A stretch of DNA of 64,000 nt from Pseudomonas libanensis. GTDB taxonomy: Bacteria; Pseudomonadota; Gammaproteobacteria; Pseudomonadales; Pseudomonadaceae. The stretch covers positions 31,872-95,871 of the forward strand of contig NZ_JYLH01000020.1 of assembly GCF_001439685.1 (NCBI RefSeq), read 5' to 3'. The notes below the pieces were generated by a model that saw only the letters and a list, made by a program, of their open reading frames with translations, made no database searches and was not told where the DNA came from. Positions within the stretch are counted from its first letter, which is position 1, and the number at the start of each line of letters is the position of its first letter. This document shows positions 16,720 through 25,610 of the stretch, piece by piece. A program made the translations under genes and the position numbers.

Positions 16720-17664
16720 TCAGCGCAGCCGAGTGACGGTAAGCGCGACCACGGCGATGCGCTCCACACCTTCATACCCCGGTTTGTCGAGTTCTTCGCC
16801 AAAGACGTCGGGGTCCAACTCACGGTAGGTCCAGCCATAGGCATCGTTGGCCAACAACGGCTTGACTGCCTCCAGGAACGGATCGCCACCTGCCACCATC
16901 GCCACGCCGGTGTAGAGCACCAGGCTGCCGCCAAGGGCCAGGCGCCCGATGGACTCGCTGACGATGCGCACCGACAACTGCTCGCCCAACGCGCCGCCGC
17001 CATGGCGATAGGCGCGCTGGCAATCGTCATTCATGTACGGAGGGTTGGCGACGATCAGGTCGAATTCACCCTCGACGCTGGCCAGCACATCGCTGTGATA
17101 GGCACTGACGTTACTCAGCCCGGCCAACTCGGCATTCACCGCAGTCATGCGCAGGGCGCGGGGGTTGATATCCACCGCCAGCACCTCGGCGTCATGCCGT
17201 GCGCGGGCAACCACCAGGGCGCCGACACCGGCACCGCAGCCGATATCCACCGCGCGTTTGAGCGGCTCGAAACGCTGTTGCAGATGGGCTTCGATCACTT
17301 GGGCAAAACGGTAACTGTCGGGGCCGAAAAATACCGCATCGGCTTGTACGGTAGGAAATGGTGAATGGGCAAACAGCAGCCCATCGAGGCTCGACCAACG
17401 CACCGTGCTGCGCCACAAAGCGTCATGTTTTTCGATCGCGCCGGCTTGCAGCAACTCTTCGCGAAACGCCTCAGGCAGCAGCTCATTGTCGAACGGCATC
17501 GACCAGCCGAATACGTCACGCATATTCATCGCCAGCGGCGTCGCCAATCGCCGGTAGACACGCTCGTGGGTCAGGGGCGTCGGCGTGATAAAACGATAGC
17601 CGCTTTCCTTCAACCCTCGGCCCAGGTTCAGCAAGGCGCGATCAGCGAGTTGTTGTGCAGACAT
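16720..17664 (-). CDS. SAM-dependent methyltransferase with NPPY motif
   Basis: A 314-residue protein from ATG 17664, chosen for the AAGGAA site upstream and the fit to the preceding gene. Motif I is VDIGCGAGVGAL near residue 150, with the acidic residue of motif II in VLAVDINPRAL. Motif IV is VANPPYMND near 210. NPPY methyltransferases modify amide or exocyclic amine nitrogens (glutamine, adenine, guanine). The long N-terminal domain of about 120 residues is not one I can name. It starts 11 bp after the diiron-type gene and ends 5 bp before the ligase gene. Confidence 0.82.
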   Translation of the reverse strand: MSAQQLADRALLNLGRGLKESGYRFITPTPLTHERVYRRLATPLAMNMRDVFGWSMPFDNELLPEAFREELLQAGAIEKHDALWRSTVRWSSLDGLLFAHSPFPTVQADAVFFGPDSYRFAQVIEAHLQQRFEPLKRAVDIGCGAGVGALVVARARHDAEVLAVDINPRALRMTAVNAELAGLSNVSAYHSDVLASVEGEFDLIVANPPYMNDDCQRAYRHGGGALGEQLSVRIVSESIGRLALGGSLVLYTGVAMVAGGDPFLEAVKPLLANDAYGWTYRELDPDVFGEELDKPGYEGVERIAVVALTVTRLR

Positions 17665-17675
17665 GGGCAGGTTCC

Positions 17676-19055
17676 TTAGCGCAGACGCGCACGCAGTTGG
17701 ATAAAGCGGCGGGTCGCGTACAACCCTGCGGGCGTGCAGTGACGTCGTGCCGACATCCACGGAATAAGGCTACTGAGTTGCTGCTCGTCTGGCAGTTGCC
17801 ACAGCGAATCCACCAAGGCCTGGGTATCGGGGTCTGCCGGGCGATGCTGTTCGCGGGAGAAACGGCTGCCACGTCCCGGACGCACCGGCGGCACGCGCTG
17901 GCTGCTGTTCCAGTCCCCGGCGATCCAGTCATGCATCAGTTGTTTTTCATAGCCGCTGAACACACCAAACATCGCCGCGCCGGCGCCCTCGATCAGTTGC
18001 CAGAAGCGGCTCTCGGCGGGATCCTGGTTGCGTTTGATCCAGCCCTTGTCTTCCAGGGCCTTGAGGAAATCGCCGATCTGCCCCGGCTTGGCCAGCCACT
18101 GGTTGACGGTCTTGCCTTCGAAGCGGCAGTAATCCGAATGCATGTGCTGGCCGAAGGTGCGCTTGCGTTCAAGCATGGCGACCACTTCGTCCTGCAGGTT
18201 GAATTGCTTGATCACAGCCGTGGTGCCCGGGCCAAGATCATTGAGGCGATACCCTTGCGCCACGCGCCGGTAGAAATCCGCCCGGCCCTCGCCCAGCGGC
18301 AACAGGCTCAGCACCGATTGCGCGGCCTTGCAGGCATGGCCGCTGCTGGCGTTGTCGATGGTGACGTGGAGGGTGAAGTAATAGGGGTCGATGCCCAGCT
18401 CGCTCAGCTCGTAGGAAGTAATCAGCAGGTGCAGGGGCAACTGTTCGTAGCCCAGGTTGAAGCCGATGATCTCCGGCAGGAACTCTTCGGCGCACAGGCC
18501 CAGGGCTAATTGCAGCGCACCTTGCAGGTAGTGGTCATCGTCGAGGCCGGCTTCGCTGTCGGCATCGTGGTCGCTGAGCAATTTACGGTAGATCACCACA
18601 TGGTTCTGCGCGGCCTCGCCATCGCCCAACTCTTCCAGGTAGGTGGTGAGCAGGCCATCGAAACGCGGGTCCTGCCAATAACGCAGCAAGCCGTTGAGCC
18701 AGGCGCCATCCACCTGTTTGGTCGGGCCTACGCGCTGCAGGAAATACAACGCATGGGCCTTGTTCTGGAAATAGCGACGGGGCCGGCCTTGCTGGCGTTG
18801 GTCAAGGTAGTCCGCGTAAGCCTGGGCCACGTCTGCACAACGCTGTTCGACCCAGGCCGGCAATTGCTCGGGCATTTCGGGCAATTCACTGGATACCTCG
18901 CGTACCTGGGCCAATTGCGCTTGCAGGAAGTTGCGCGCAGCTTCTTCACAGCCATGGGTTTCCCCATAAAGCTGCTGGTAAAGCTCCTGGTAGGGGCCGT
19001 GAGCCGATGGGGTCATGGAGGCCGGCTGGCCTGACAGCGCTGTAAGGAGTGTCAT
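17676..19055 (-). CDS. Haem-oxygenase-like diiron protein (iron-containing redox enzyme family)
   Basis: A 459-residue protein whose central part matches the haem-oxygenase-like diiron oxidase/oxygenase superfamily, which includes BesC, UndA and SznF. Candidate iron ligands are E142 and H152 (an E-x9-H spacing), a Glu in the LGYEQLPLH helix (E204), and H230, D234 and H240 in YYFTLHVTIDN and SSGHA. Such enzymes use O2 on amino acids, fatty acids or amines. The start ATG 19055 is preceded by GGAAA; an upstream frame extension of 22 codons is unlikely. It is the first gene of the operon with the methyltransferase and YbdK-type ligase. Confidence 0.8.
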   Translation of the reverse strand: MTLLTALSGQPASMTPSAHGPYQELYQQLYGETHGCEEAARNFLQAQLAQVREVSSELPEMPEQLPAWVEQRCADVAQAYADYLDQRQQGRPRRYFQNKAHALYFLQRVGPTKQVDGAWLNGLLRYWQDPRFDGLLTTYLEELGDGEAAQNHVVIYRKLLSDHDADSEAGLDDDHYLQGALQLALGLCAEEFLPEIIGFNLGYEQLPLHLLITSYELSELGIDPYYFTLHVTIDNASSGHACKAAQSVLSLLPLGEGRADFYRRVAQGYRLNDLGPGTTAVIKQFNLQDEVVAMLERKRTFGQHMHSDYCRFEGKTVNQWLAKPGQIGDFLKALEDKGWIKRNQDPAESRFWQLIEGAGAAMFGVFSGYEKQLMHDWIAGDWNSSQRVPPVRPGRGSRFSREQHRPADPDTQALVDSLWQLPDEQQLSSLIPWMSARRHCTPAGLYATRRFIQLRARLR

Positions 19056-19225
19056 GATGGCAGTTTCCGCAAAGTCCGTTACAACGGGCCTCCCACAAGG
19101 TGGCCCCGCAAGAGCGCTCAAAAATGTGCGCTTCTAAAAAGCAGAGCATTGGAATGTGCGAAAAATTCAAATGAGGTTGGGTTGGGGTGGACAAGCGGTC
19201 ATTGACGGCACAACGCAGGTCCAAA

Positions 19226-19314
19226 TGTGGGAGGGGGCTTGCTCCCGATAGCGGTGTATCAGCCACTCCATCTGTGACTGAACCACCGCTATCGGGAGCA
19301 AGCCCCCTCCCACA
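19226..19314. repeat. REPIN, GGGGGCTTGC type
   Basis: Inverted arms TGTGGGAGGGGGCTTGCTCC and GGAGCAAGCCCCCTCCCACA enclose a short loop with GCGGTGTATCAG. It separates the start of the diiron-protein gene from the end of the glycerol-type binding protein gene. It has CTCC/GGAG in place of CCCC/GGGG in both arms, a paired change that keeps the stems complementary. Confidence 0.9.
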
Positions 19315-19333
19315 TTCATCACACTCTGCTGAA

Positions 19334-21076
19334 CTATTTACGCGCCGCTTCCCACTGCTTGAGCAGGTCGTTGTAGTTCACGGTTTCGCCTTTCGGCTTC
19401 TCGTTAGCCAATTTCGGTTTAGGTGCACCCGGCTGGTCGAACCAGTATTGCGCGTCACGCTCGGGGTTCATTTTCGGGCCGCATACCGGTTGCACCTTGG
19501 AACGTTCCAGGCGCGTCATGATCGCGTCCTGTTCCTTGGCCAGGTTGTCCAACGCCTGTTGCGGGGTTTTCTCGCCACTGGCGGCGGCGGCGATGTTGCT
19601 CCACCACAGTTGCGCCAGGCGTGGGTAGTCCGGCACGTTGGTGCCGGTCGGCGACCACTCGGTGCGGGCCGGGCTGCGGTAGAACTCCACCAGGCCGCCG
19701 AGTTTGGGGGCCATGTCGGTCATGGCCTGGGAGTTGATATCGGACTCACGAATCGGCGTCAGGCCCACGATGGTTTTCTTCAGCGACACGGTTTTGGAGG
19801 TGACGAACTGCGCGTAGAGCCAGGCCGCGAGTTTCTGCTTCTCGGGGGTGGACTTGAGGAAGGTCCAGGAGCCTACGTCCTGATAGCCCTTCTTCATGCC
19901 CTTTTCCCAGTAAGGCCCGACCGGCGACGGCGCCATGCGCCATTTCGGCGTGCCATCGGCGTTCACCACCGGCAAGCCCGGCTTGACCATGTCGGCGGTA
20001 AACGCGGTGTACCAGAAGATCTGCTGGGCGATGTTGCCCTGGGACGGCACCGGGCCGGATTCGGAGAAGGTCATGCCGGCTGCTTCCGGTGGCGCGTAGG
20101 CCTTCATCCAGTCCACGTATTTCTGCGTGGCAAACACTGCCGCCGGGCCGTTGGTATCGCCGCCGCGGGTCACGCTGGAGCCCACCGGGTGGCAGTCCTC
20201 CACACGAATGCCCCACTCGTCCACTGGCAGGCCATTGGGCAAACCCTTGTCGCCGCCGCCGGCCATGGAGAACCAGGCATCGGTGAAGCGCCAGCCCAGG
20301 GACGGGTCTTTCTTGCCGTAGTCCATGTGCCCATAGATGCGTTTGCCGTCGATTTCCTTGACGTCCTCGCTGAAGAACTTGGCGATGTCTTCATAGGCCG
20401 ACCAGTTCACTGGCACGCCGAGGTCGTAGCCGTATTTCTCCTTGAACTTGGCTTTCAGCTCCGGGCGCTCGAACCAGTCGGCGCGAAACCAGTAGAGGTT
20501 GGCGAACTGCTGATCGGGCAGCTGGTAGATCTTGCCGTCCGGCGCGGTGGTGAAGGACAGGCCGATAAAGTCCTTGAGGTCCAGGGTCGGCGAAGTGAAA
20601 TCCTTGCCTTCGTTGGCCATCAGGTCGGTGATGGATTCGGTCTTGCCGTAGCGAAAGTGCGTACCGATCAAGTCGGAATCGTTGACCCAGCCGTCATAGA
20701 TATTCTTGTCGGACTGCATCTGGGTCTGCAGCTTCTCCACCACGTCGCCTTCCTGGAGCAGGTCGTGGGTCAGCTTGATCCCGGTGATTTCACTGAAGGC
20801 CTTGGCCAGCACCTTGGACTCGTATTCGTGGGTGGTGAGGGTTTCCGACACCACGTTGATCTTCATCCCACGGAAGGGTTCCGACGCCTTGATAAACCAC
20901 TTCAACTCCTCAAGCTGTTGGGCTTCGGTGAGGGTGGAGGGCTTGAACTCGCTGCCGATCCATTTTTTCGCGGCATCTTCATAGGCATCGGCCCAGGCCG
21001 AGGCGCTCAACCCGCTGAGGGCCAGTACGGCGGCCAATGAAATGCTATGTCGCAGCTTATTGTTTTTATTCAACAT
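19334..21076 (-). CDS. glpV: Glycerol-type ABC transporter substrate-binding protein (GlpV-like)
   Basis: A 580-residue periplasmic protein with a Sec signal peptide ending near ASAWA-DA (residue 30). It is a large extracellular solute-binding protein (family 1 carbohydrate class). The name rests on gene order: ATPase, ATPase, permease, permease, DUF2160 protein, binding protein is the glpSTPQUV order of the Rhizobium leguminosarum glycerol importer. The stop is followed by a REPIN. Substrate could be glycerol or a related polyol or alcohol; the adjacent regulator is of the AcoR type, not the rhizobial one. Confidence 0.8.
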   Translation of the reverse strand: MLNKNNKLRHSISLAAVLALSGLSASAWADAYEDAAKKWIGSEFKPSTLTEAQQLEELKWFIKASEPFRGMKINVVSETLTTHEYESKVLAKAFSEITGIKLTHDLLQEGDVVEKLQTQMQSDKNIYDGWVNDSDLIGTHFRYGKTESITDLMANEGKDFTSPTLDLKDFIGLSFTTAPDGKIYQLPDQQFANLYWFRADWFERPELKAKFKEKYGYDLGVPVNWSAYEDIAKFFSEDVKEIDGKRIYGHMDYGKKDPSLGWRFTDAWFSMAGGGDKGLPNGLPVDEWGIRVEDCHPVGSSVTRGGDTNGPAAVFATQKYVDWMKAYAPPEAAGMTFSESGPVPSQGNIAQQIFWYTAFTADMVKPGLPVVNADGTPKWRMAPSPVGPYWEKGMKKGYQDVGSWTFLKSTPEKQKLAAWLYAQFVTSKTVSLKKTIVGLTPIRESDINSQAMTDMAPKLGGLVEFYRSPARTEWSPTGTNVPDYPRLAQLWWSNIAAAASGEKTPQQALDNLAKEQDAIMTRLERSKVQPVCGPKMNPERDAQYWFDQPGAPKPKLANEKPKGETVNYNDLLKQWEAARK

Positions 21077-21108
21077 AGAGACCTCCTGGTTGTTTATTCA
21101 TAAGGGCA

Positions 21109-21384
21109 CTAGCCCCAACGCATCACACTCAACAGCCATACCAGGGAGAGCGCGGACGCCACCCAGATGCTCCAGTCAGTAACGCCGATCACCAGCAAAT
21201 GCAGGTAGGCGCTGCCGAGAAGTCCGATAAACAAGCGATCACCACGGGTGGTGCTGATCGGCAGAAAACCGCGCCGGGGGATGCTCGGCGAGCGCAGTTC
21301 CCAGGTGGTCATGCCCGCCAGGATCAGCGCGATGCCGCCAAAGAACAGCGCAGTGGGGGTGGTCCAGGCCATCCATTCCATCAT
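21109..21384 (-). CDS. glpU: DUF2160 small membrane protein (GlpU-like)
   Basis: A 91-residue protein with three likely membrane helices (TALFFGGIALILAGM, an LLGSAYLHLLVIGV segment and ALSLVWLLSVM). Small DUF2160 proteins accompany this type of glycerol ABC transporter and are encoded between permease and binding protein, as here. Its role in transport is not well defined; a stabilising or accessory subunit is likely. It lies 8 bp after the permease stop and 32 bp before the binding-protein start. Confidence 0.8.
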   Translation of the reverse strand: MMEWMAWTTPTALFFGGIALILAGMTTWELRSPSIPRRGFLPISTTRGDRLFIGLLGSAYLHLLVIGVTDWSIWVASALSLVWLLSVMRWG

Positions 21385-21392
21385 CGATTCCT

Positions 21393-22193
<801 letters not shown>

Positions 22194-22203
22194 GTCGGTG
22201 GCC

Positions 22204-23070
22204 TCAGCGGTTGGCGTCGGAATGGGTCATGGCGGTGTAGAACAGCCAGGACACCAACAGGATGATCAGGAAGTACACCAGGGAAAACGCCGCCGCCGGG
22301 CCCAGGTCGAATTGGCCTACGGCCATCTGGGTGAGCGTCTGGCTCAAGAAGGTGGTGGCGTTACCCGGCCCGCCGCCAGTGAGGACGAAGGGCTCGGTGT
22401 AGATCATGAAACTGTCCATGAACCGCAGCATCACCGCGATCAGCAACACGCTTTTCATCTTCGGCAACTGGATATGTCGGAACACTGCCCAGGCAGAGGC
22501 ACGATCAATCCGTGCGGCCTGGTAGTACACGTCCGGGATGGCCCGTAGACCGGAGTAGCACAGCAGCGCTACCAATGAGGTCCAGTGCCACACATCCATC
22601 ACCAGCACGGTGACCCAGGCGTCCATGGTATTGGCCGCATAGTTGTAGCTGATACCCATGGCGTTGAGGGTCGAGCCCAGCAGGCCGATGTCGGCACGCC
22701 CGAAAATTTGCCAGATGGTGCCGACCACGTTCCACGGTATCAGCAGCGGAATGGCGAGAATGATCAGCACCAGCGATGACCAGCGCCCCTTGGTTGGCAT
22801 GGTCAGGGCGATGGCGATGCCCAGGGGGATTTCAATCAGCAGCACGCAGGCCGAATAGATGAACTGGCGCAGCAGCGAGTCGTGCAGGCGCGGGTCGAGC
22901 AGCACCTGCTTGTACCAGTCGGCACCGACGAAATAGCGGCTGGACTGATCGAAAATGTCCTGCACCGAGTAGTTGACCACGGTCATCATCGGGATCACCG
23001 CACTGAACGCCACCAGCAGGAACACCGGCAACACCAGCCACCAGGCCTTGTTGTTCTGCACCTTGTTCAT
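22204..23070 (-). CDS. glpP: Glycerol-type ABC transporter permease 1 (GlpP-like)
   Basis: A 288-residue permease of the MalF class with six hydrophobic segments and an EAA-like loop (AIPDVYYQAARIDRAS). The start was set at ATG 23070 because it forms an ATGA overlap with the stop of the second ATPase gene; the longer frame adds 15 residues that lack support. It is translationally coupled to the ATPase gene. Confidence 0.83.
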   Translation of the reverse strand: MNKVQNNKAWWLVLPVFLLVAFSAVIPMMTVVNYSVQDIFDQSSRYFVGADWYKQVLLDPRLHDSLLRQFIYSACVLLIEIPLGIAIALTMPTKGRWSSLVLIILAIPLLIPWNVVGTIWQIFGRADIGLLGSTLNAMGISYNYAANTMDAWVTVLVMDVWHWTSLVALLCYSGLRAIPDVYYQAARIDRASAWAVFRHIQLPKMKSVLLIAVMLRFMDSFMIYTEPFVLTGGGPGNATTFLSQTLTQMAVGQFDLGPAAAFSLVYFLIILLVSWLFYTAMTHSDANR

Positions 23071-24164
23071 GGCGCCACCTCCAGCAGGTAATCGTCGGCG
23101 TAGAGCATCAGCCATTGCGCGGGGAAGCTGATCGACGCCCTGCCCTCCGGCACGGGCTTGTCTTCGGCCAGGCGCACTTTCAGCGGTGCGCCGTCGAGGT
23201 TGAGGGTCATGATCTTGTAGGTGCCGAGGTCTTCCACATGCACGATCTCGGCTTGCAGGGCGTCAGGGTTGTACTCGTCCCATACGTGGATAAATTCCGG
23301 GCGGATGCCGACCTGGAGCTTCTGGTAGTCGGCGGCGTTGATACGTTGCTGCAACGCCTCGGACAACGGCAGCAGCGTGTCGGCAAAGCCTACGCCGCCG
23401 GGCTTGGCCTGCACCTCAATCAGATTCATCCCGGGGCTGCCGATGAAATAACCGACAAAGGTATGGCTCGGGCGCTCGAACAATTCACGCGGGGTGCCGA
23501 ACTGCACGATCTGCCCGCCGTACATCACCGCGATCTTGTCGGCGAAGGTGGACGCTTCGAGTTGATCGTGGGTGACGTAGACCATGGTGATATTGAACTG
23601 CTCATGAATCTGCTTGAGCTTGCGCCGCAGCTTCCATTTCAGGTGCGGGTCGATCACCGTCAACGGCTCGTCGAACAGGATCGCCGAGACGTCATCGCGC
23701 ACCAGGCCGCGGCCCATGGAGACTTTCTGTTTTTCGTCGGCGGTGAGGTTGCGGGCTTTTTTGCTCAGCAGGGTTTGCAGGTCGAGGACTTCGGCAATTT
23801 CCTGCACCTTGCTGTGGATTTTCGCCTCAGCCATGCCCTGGTTTCGCAGCGGGAAGGCCAGGTTATCGAACACCGTCATGGTGTCGTACACCACCGGGAA
23901 CTGGAACACCTGGGCGATATTGCGTTTTTCCGGGGTCAGGTCGTTGACCACTTGGGTATCGAACAGCACCTGGCCTTCGGACGGGCTGAGCAGGCCGGAA
24001 ATGATATTGAGCAGCGTAGACTTGCCGCAGCCTGACGGCCCGAGCAAGGCGTAGGCACCGCCCTGCTCCCACACATGGTTCATTTCCCGGATAGCGTAGT
24101 CCTCTGGCCCCGCTGGCGTAGGACTGTAGCTATGGGCAAGGTTACGCAAATGGATCTCGGCCAT
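23067..24164 (-). CDS. glpT: Glycerol-type ABC transporter ATPase 2 (GlpT-like), degenerate signature
   Basis: A 365-residue MalK-class ATPase with an intact Walker A (GPSGCGKST, 42-50), Walker B (ILFDEP, 162-167) and switch His in YVTHDQ. The ABC signature expected as LSGGQ reads LTADE at about 140-144. The C-terminal third is the regulatory TOBE-like domain. It follows the first ATPase gene with a TGATG overlap. The paired ATPase shows the opposite defect pattern, so the two probably form a heterodimer with one competent ATP site. This GlpT is unrelated to the E. coli glycerol-3-phosphate antiporter of the same name. Confidence 0.83.
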   Translation of the reverse strand: MAEIHLRNLAHSYSPTPAGPEDYAIREMNHVWEQGGAYALLGPSGCGKSTLLNIISGLLSPSEGQVLFDTQVVNDLTPEKRNIAQVFQFPVVYDTMTVFDNLAFPLRNQGMAEAKIHSKVQEIAEVLDLQTLLSKKARNLTADEKQKVSMGRGLVRDDVSAILFDEPLTVIDPHLKWKLRRKLKQIHEQFNITMVYVTHDQLEASTFADKIAVMYGGQIVQFGTPRELFERPSHTFVGYFIGSPGMNLIEVQAKPGGVGFADTLLPLSEALQQRINAADYQKLQVGIRPEFIHVWDEYNPDALQAEIVHVEDLGTYKIMTLNLDGAPLKVRLAEDKPVPEGRASISFPAQWLMLYADDYLLEVAP

Positions 24165-25258
24165 CAGGCAACCCTCGCGATTCGGCGCCCGGGGGCCTGG
24201 ACCAAACGGCCCTGGCCATCGAACACAAACAGTTTATGGGTGGGGATATACACGCGGATCGGCGCGTCGACGTCGTACTCGTGCACCCCCGGCAGGTGCA
24301 GCACCAGCAGGAAATGTTCGCTGCGCACATGCAGGAAGGTTTCCGAGCCGCTGATCTCGGCGACTTCCACGGTCACGGCCAACTCCAGGTCATCGTCGTT
24401 GCTCGGCACCAGGCTGATGTGGCTGGGGCGTACACCAAAGCGAAATTCGCCTTCGCCGATAGGACGCAGGTCGACGTTCAGCGGGAAATGCACAAAGTTG
24501 GCGAAGCTGACTTCGTTGCCGCTGATACGCCCGGGCATCAGGTTGATCGGCGGTTCGGAAAACAGCTCGGCAGCGAGCACGGTCTGCGGCTGGTGATAGA
24601 CCTCGGCGGCCTTGCCGCTCTGGATCACCCGGCCCTCGTGAAGAATGGTGGTGGTGCCACCCAGGGCCAGGGCTTCGTTGGGTTCGGTGGTGGCATAGAT
24701 GGCGATGGTATGGCGCGCCTTGAACAGCTCGCGCATTTCCTGACGCAGCTCTTCGCGCAGTTTGTAGTCCAGGTTGACCAGCGGCTCATCGAACAGAATC
24801 AGTTCTGCGTCCTTGACCAGGGCACGGGCCATGGCGGTGCGTTGCTGCTGACCGCCGGACAGCTCCAGCGGATGACGCTGCAGGAATTTTTCGATGCGCA
24901 GCATCCTGGCGGTTTCCAGCACCTTGCTCTGGATCAGCTCGTTGGACACACCGGCCTGGCGCAACGGCGAGGCGATGTTCTCGAATACGGTCATGGTCGG
25001 GTAGTTGATGAACTGCTGGTAGACCATCGACACATTGCGCAGGCGCACCGGCTTGTGCGTGACGTCCACGCCGTTCATCAGGATGCGCCCGCTGTCGGGC
25101 TTGTCCAGGCCGGCCATCAGGCGCATCAGGCTGGTCTTGCCGGACAGCGTGCGACCGAGCAAGACGTTGAACGAGCCGGCTTCGAAACGCAGGTTGGCGT
25201 CGTCAATCCAGGTTTGGCCGTCGACAACGCGGGAGACATGTTCCAGGGTCAATGACAT
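24164..25258 (-). CDS. glpS: Glycerol-type ABC transporter ATPase 1 (GlpS-like), no switch histidine
   Basis: A 364-residue MalK-class ATPase and first gene of the importer operon. The signature is canonical (LSGGQQQR, 133-140) and Walker B is LILFDEP. Walker A is unusual (LGRTLSGKTS, keeping GKT), and the switch region reads YATTEPNEAL, with no His where THD is normal. ATG 25258 is the start of homologues; a longer open frame reaches back through the promoter and REPIN and is not coding. A -24/-12 promoter lies 45-60 bp upstream. Confidence 0.83.
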   Translation of the reverse strand: MSLTLEHVSRVVDGQTWIDDANLRFEAGSFNVLLGRTLSGKTSLMRLMAGLDKPDSGRILMNGVDVTHKPVRLRNVSMVYQQFINYPTMTVFENIASPLRQAGVSNELIQSKVLETARMLRIEKFLQRHPLELSGGQQQRTAMARALVKDAELILFDEPLVNLDYKLREELRQEMRELFKARHTIAIYATTEPNEALALGGTTTILHEGRVIQSGKAAEVYHQPQTVLAAELFSEPPINLMPGRISGNEVSFANFVHFPLNVDLRPIGEGEFRFGVRPSHISLVPSNDDDLELAVTVEVAEISGSETFLHVRSEHFLLVLHLPGVHEYDVDAPIRVYIPTHKLFVFDGQGRLVQAPGRRIARVA

Positions 25259-25303
25259 GACACGACCTTTTTTATTATTGGAATGAATCTGGCCAGTCGT
25301 CAG

Positions 25304-25319
25304 AGCGAGTTTCGTGCCA
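25304..25319 (-). promoter_or_regulatory. Predicted sigma-54 (-24/-12) promoter of the glycerol-type operon
   Basis: Read on the minus strand the site is TGGCACGAAACTCGCT. It has GG at -24 and GC at -12 with exactly ten bases between, and the TGGCAC block is the consensus for RpoN promoters. It faces glpS, whose start is at 25258, and lies next to a divergent sigma-54 activator gene. Promoter strength and start point are not shown by sequence alone. Confidence 0.8.
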
Positions 25320-25362
25320 AAACCGCAAGTACTTGATGTGTAAGGAGATGGGTGAATCCTGA

Positions 25363-25431
25363 TGTTCAGGAGTGAACAATCCGGCTGAACAACTGAACAC
25401 TGCCGGGGTTGACAATGAACAGTTGTGAACA
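25363..25431. promoter_or_regulatory. TGAACA half-site array, candidate enhancer for the sigma-54 activator
   Basis: A perfect inverted repeat TGTTCA-GGAG-TGAACA lies at 25363-25378. Four more TGAACA copies begin at 25386, 25394, 25416 and 25426. The cluster is about 45-110 bp upstream of the -24 element, the usual distance for enhancer sites of AcoR-like activators. Binding by the adjacent regulator is inferred from position. Confidence 0.65.
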
Positions 25432-25460
25432 ACACTCTCATGATCAACACAGGGTAAAAA

Positions 25461-25548
25461 TGTGGGAGTGGGCTTGCCCCCGATAGCGGTGTGTCAGCCA
25501 GCATTTTTTCACTGATACACCGCTATCGGGGGCAAGCCCCCTCCCACA
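25461..25548. repeat. REPIN, GGGGGCTTGCCCCC type
   Basis: Inverted arms (TGTGGGAGTGGGCTTGCCCC at the left, GGGGCAAGCCCCCTCCCACA at the right) enclose a loop with GCGGTGTGTCAG and CTGATACACCGC. It lies between the enhancer array and the activator start, inside a divergent promoter region, so it could insulate the two units or affect the activator leader. The first arm has one mismatch to the second (GTGGG for GGGGG). Confidence 0.9.
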
Positions 25549-25610
25549 CTTGAACCCATTTCAATGGTTGAATGTGCACATCCAATAACAATAAAAATGA
25601 AGGTCGCACC

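Noticed and set aside
19187..21040. A 617-codon plus-strand open frame opposite the glycerol-type binding-protein gene
   Set aside because: It is antisense to a well-supported gene with signal peptide, starts inside a REPIN region and has the repetitive composition of a high-GC shadow frame.
25259..25504. Extension of the first importer ATPase upstream to 25504
   Set aside because: The extra 82 codons translate the sigma-54 promoter, the TGAACA array and part of the REPIN; homologues start at 25258.
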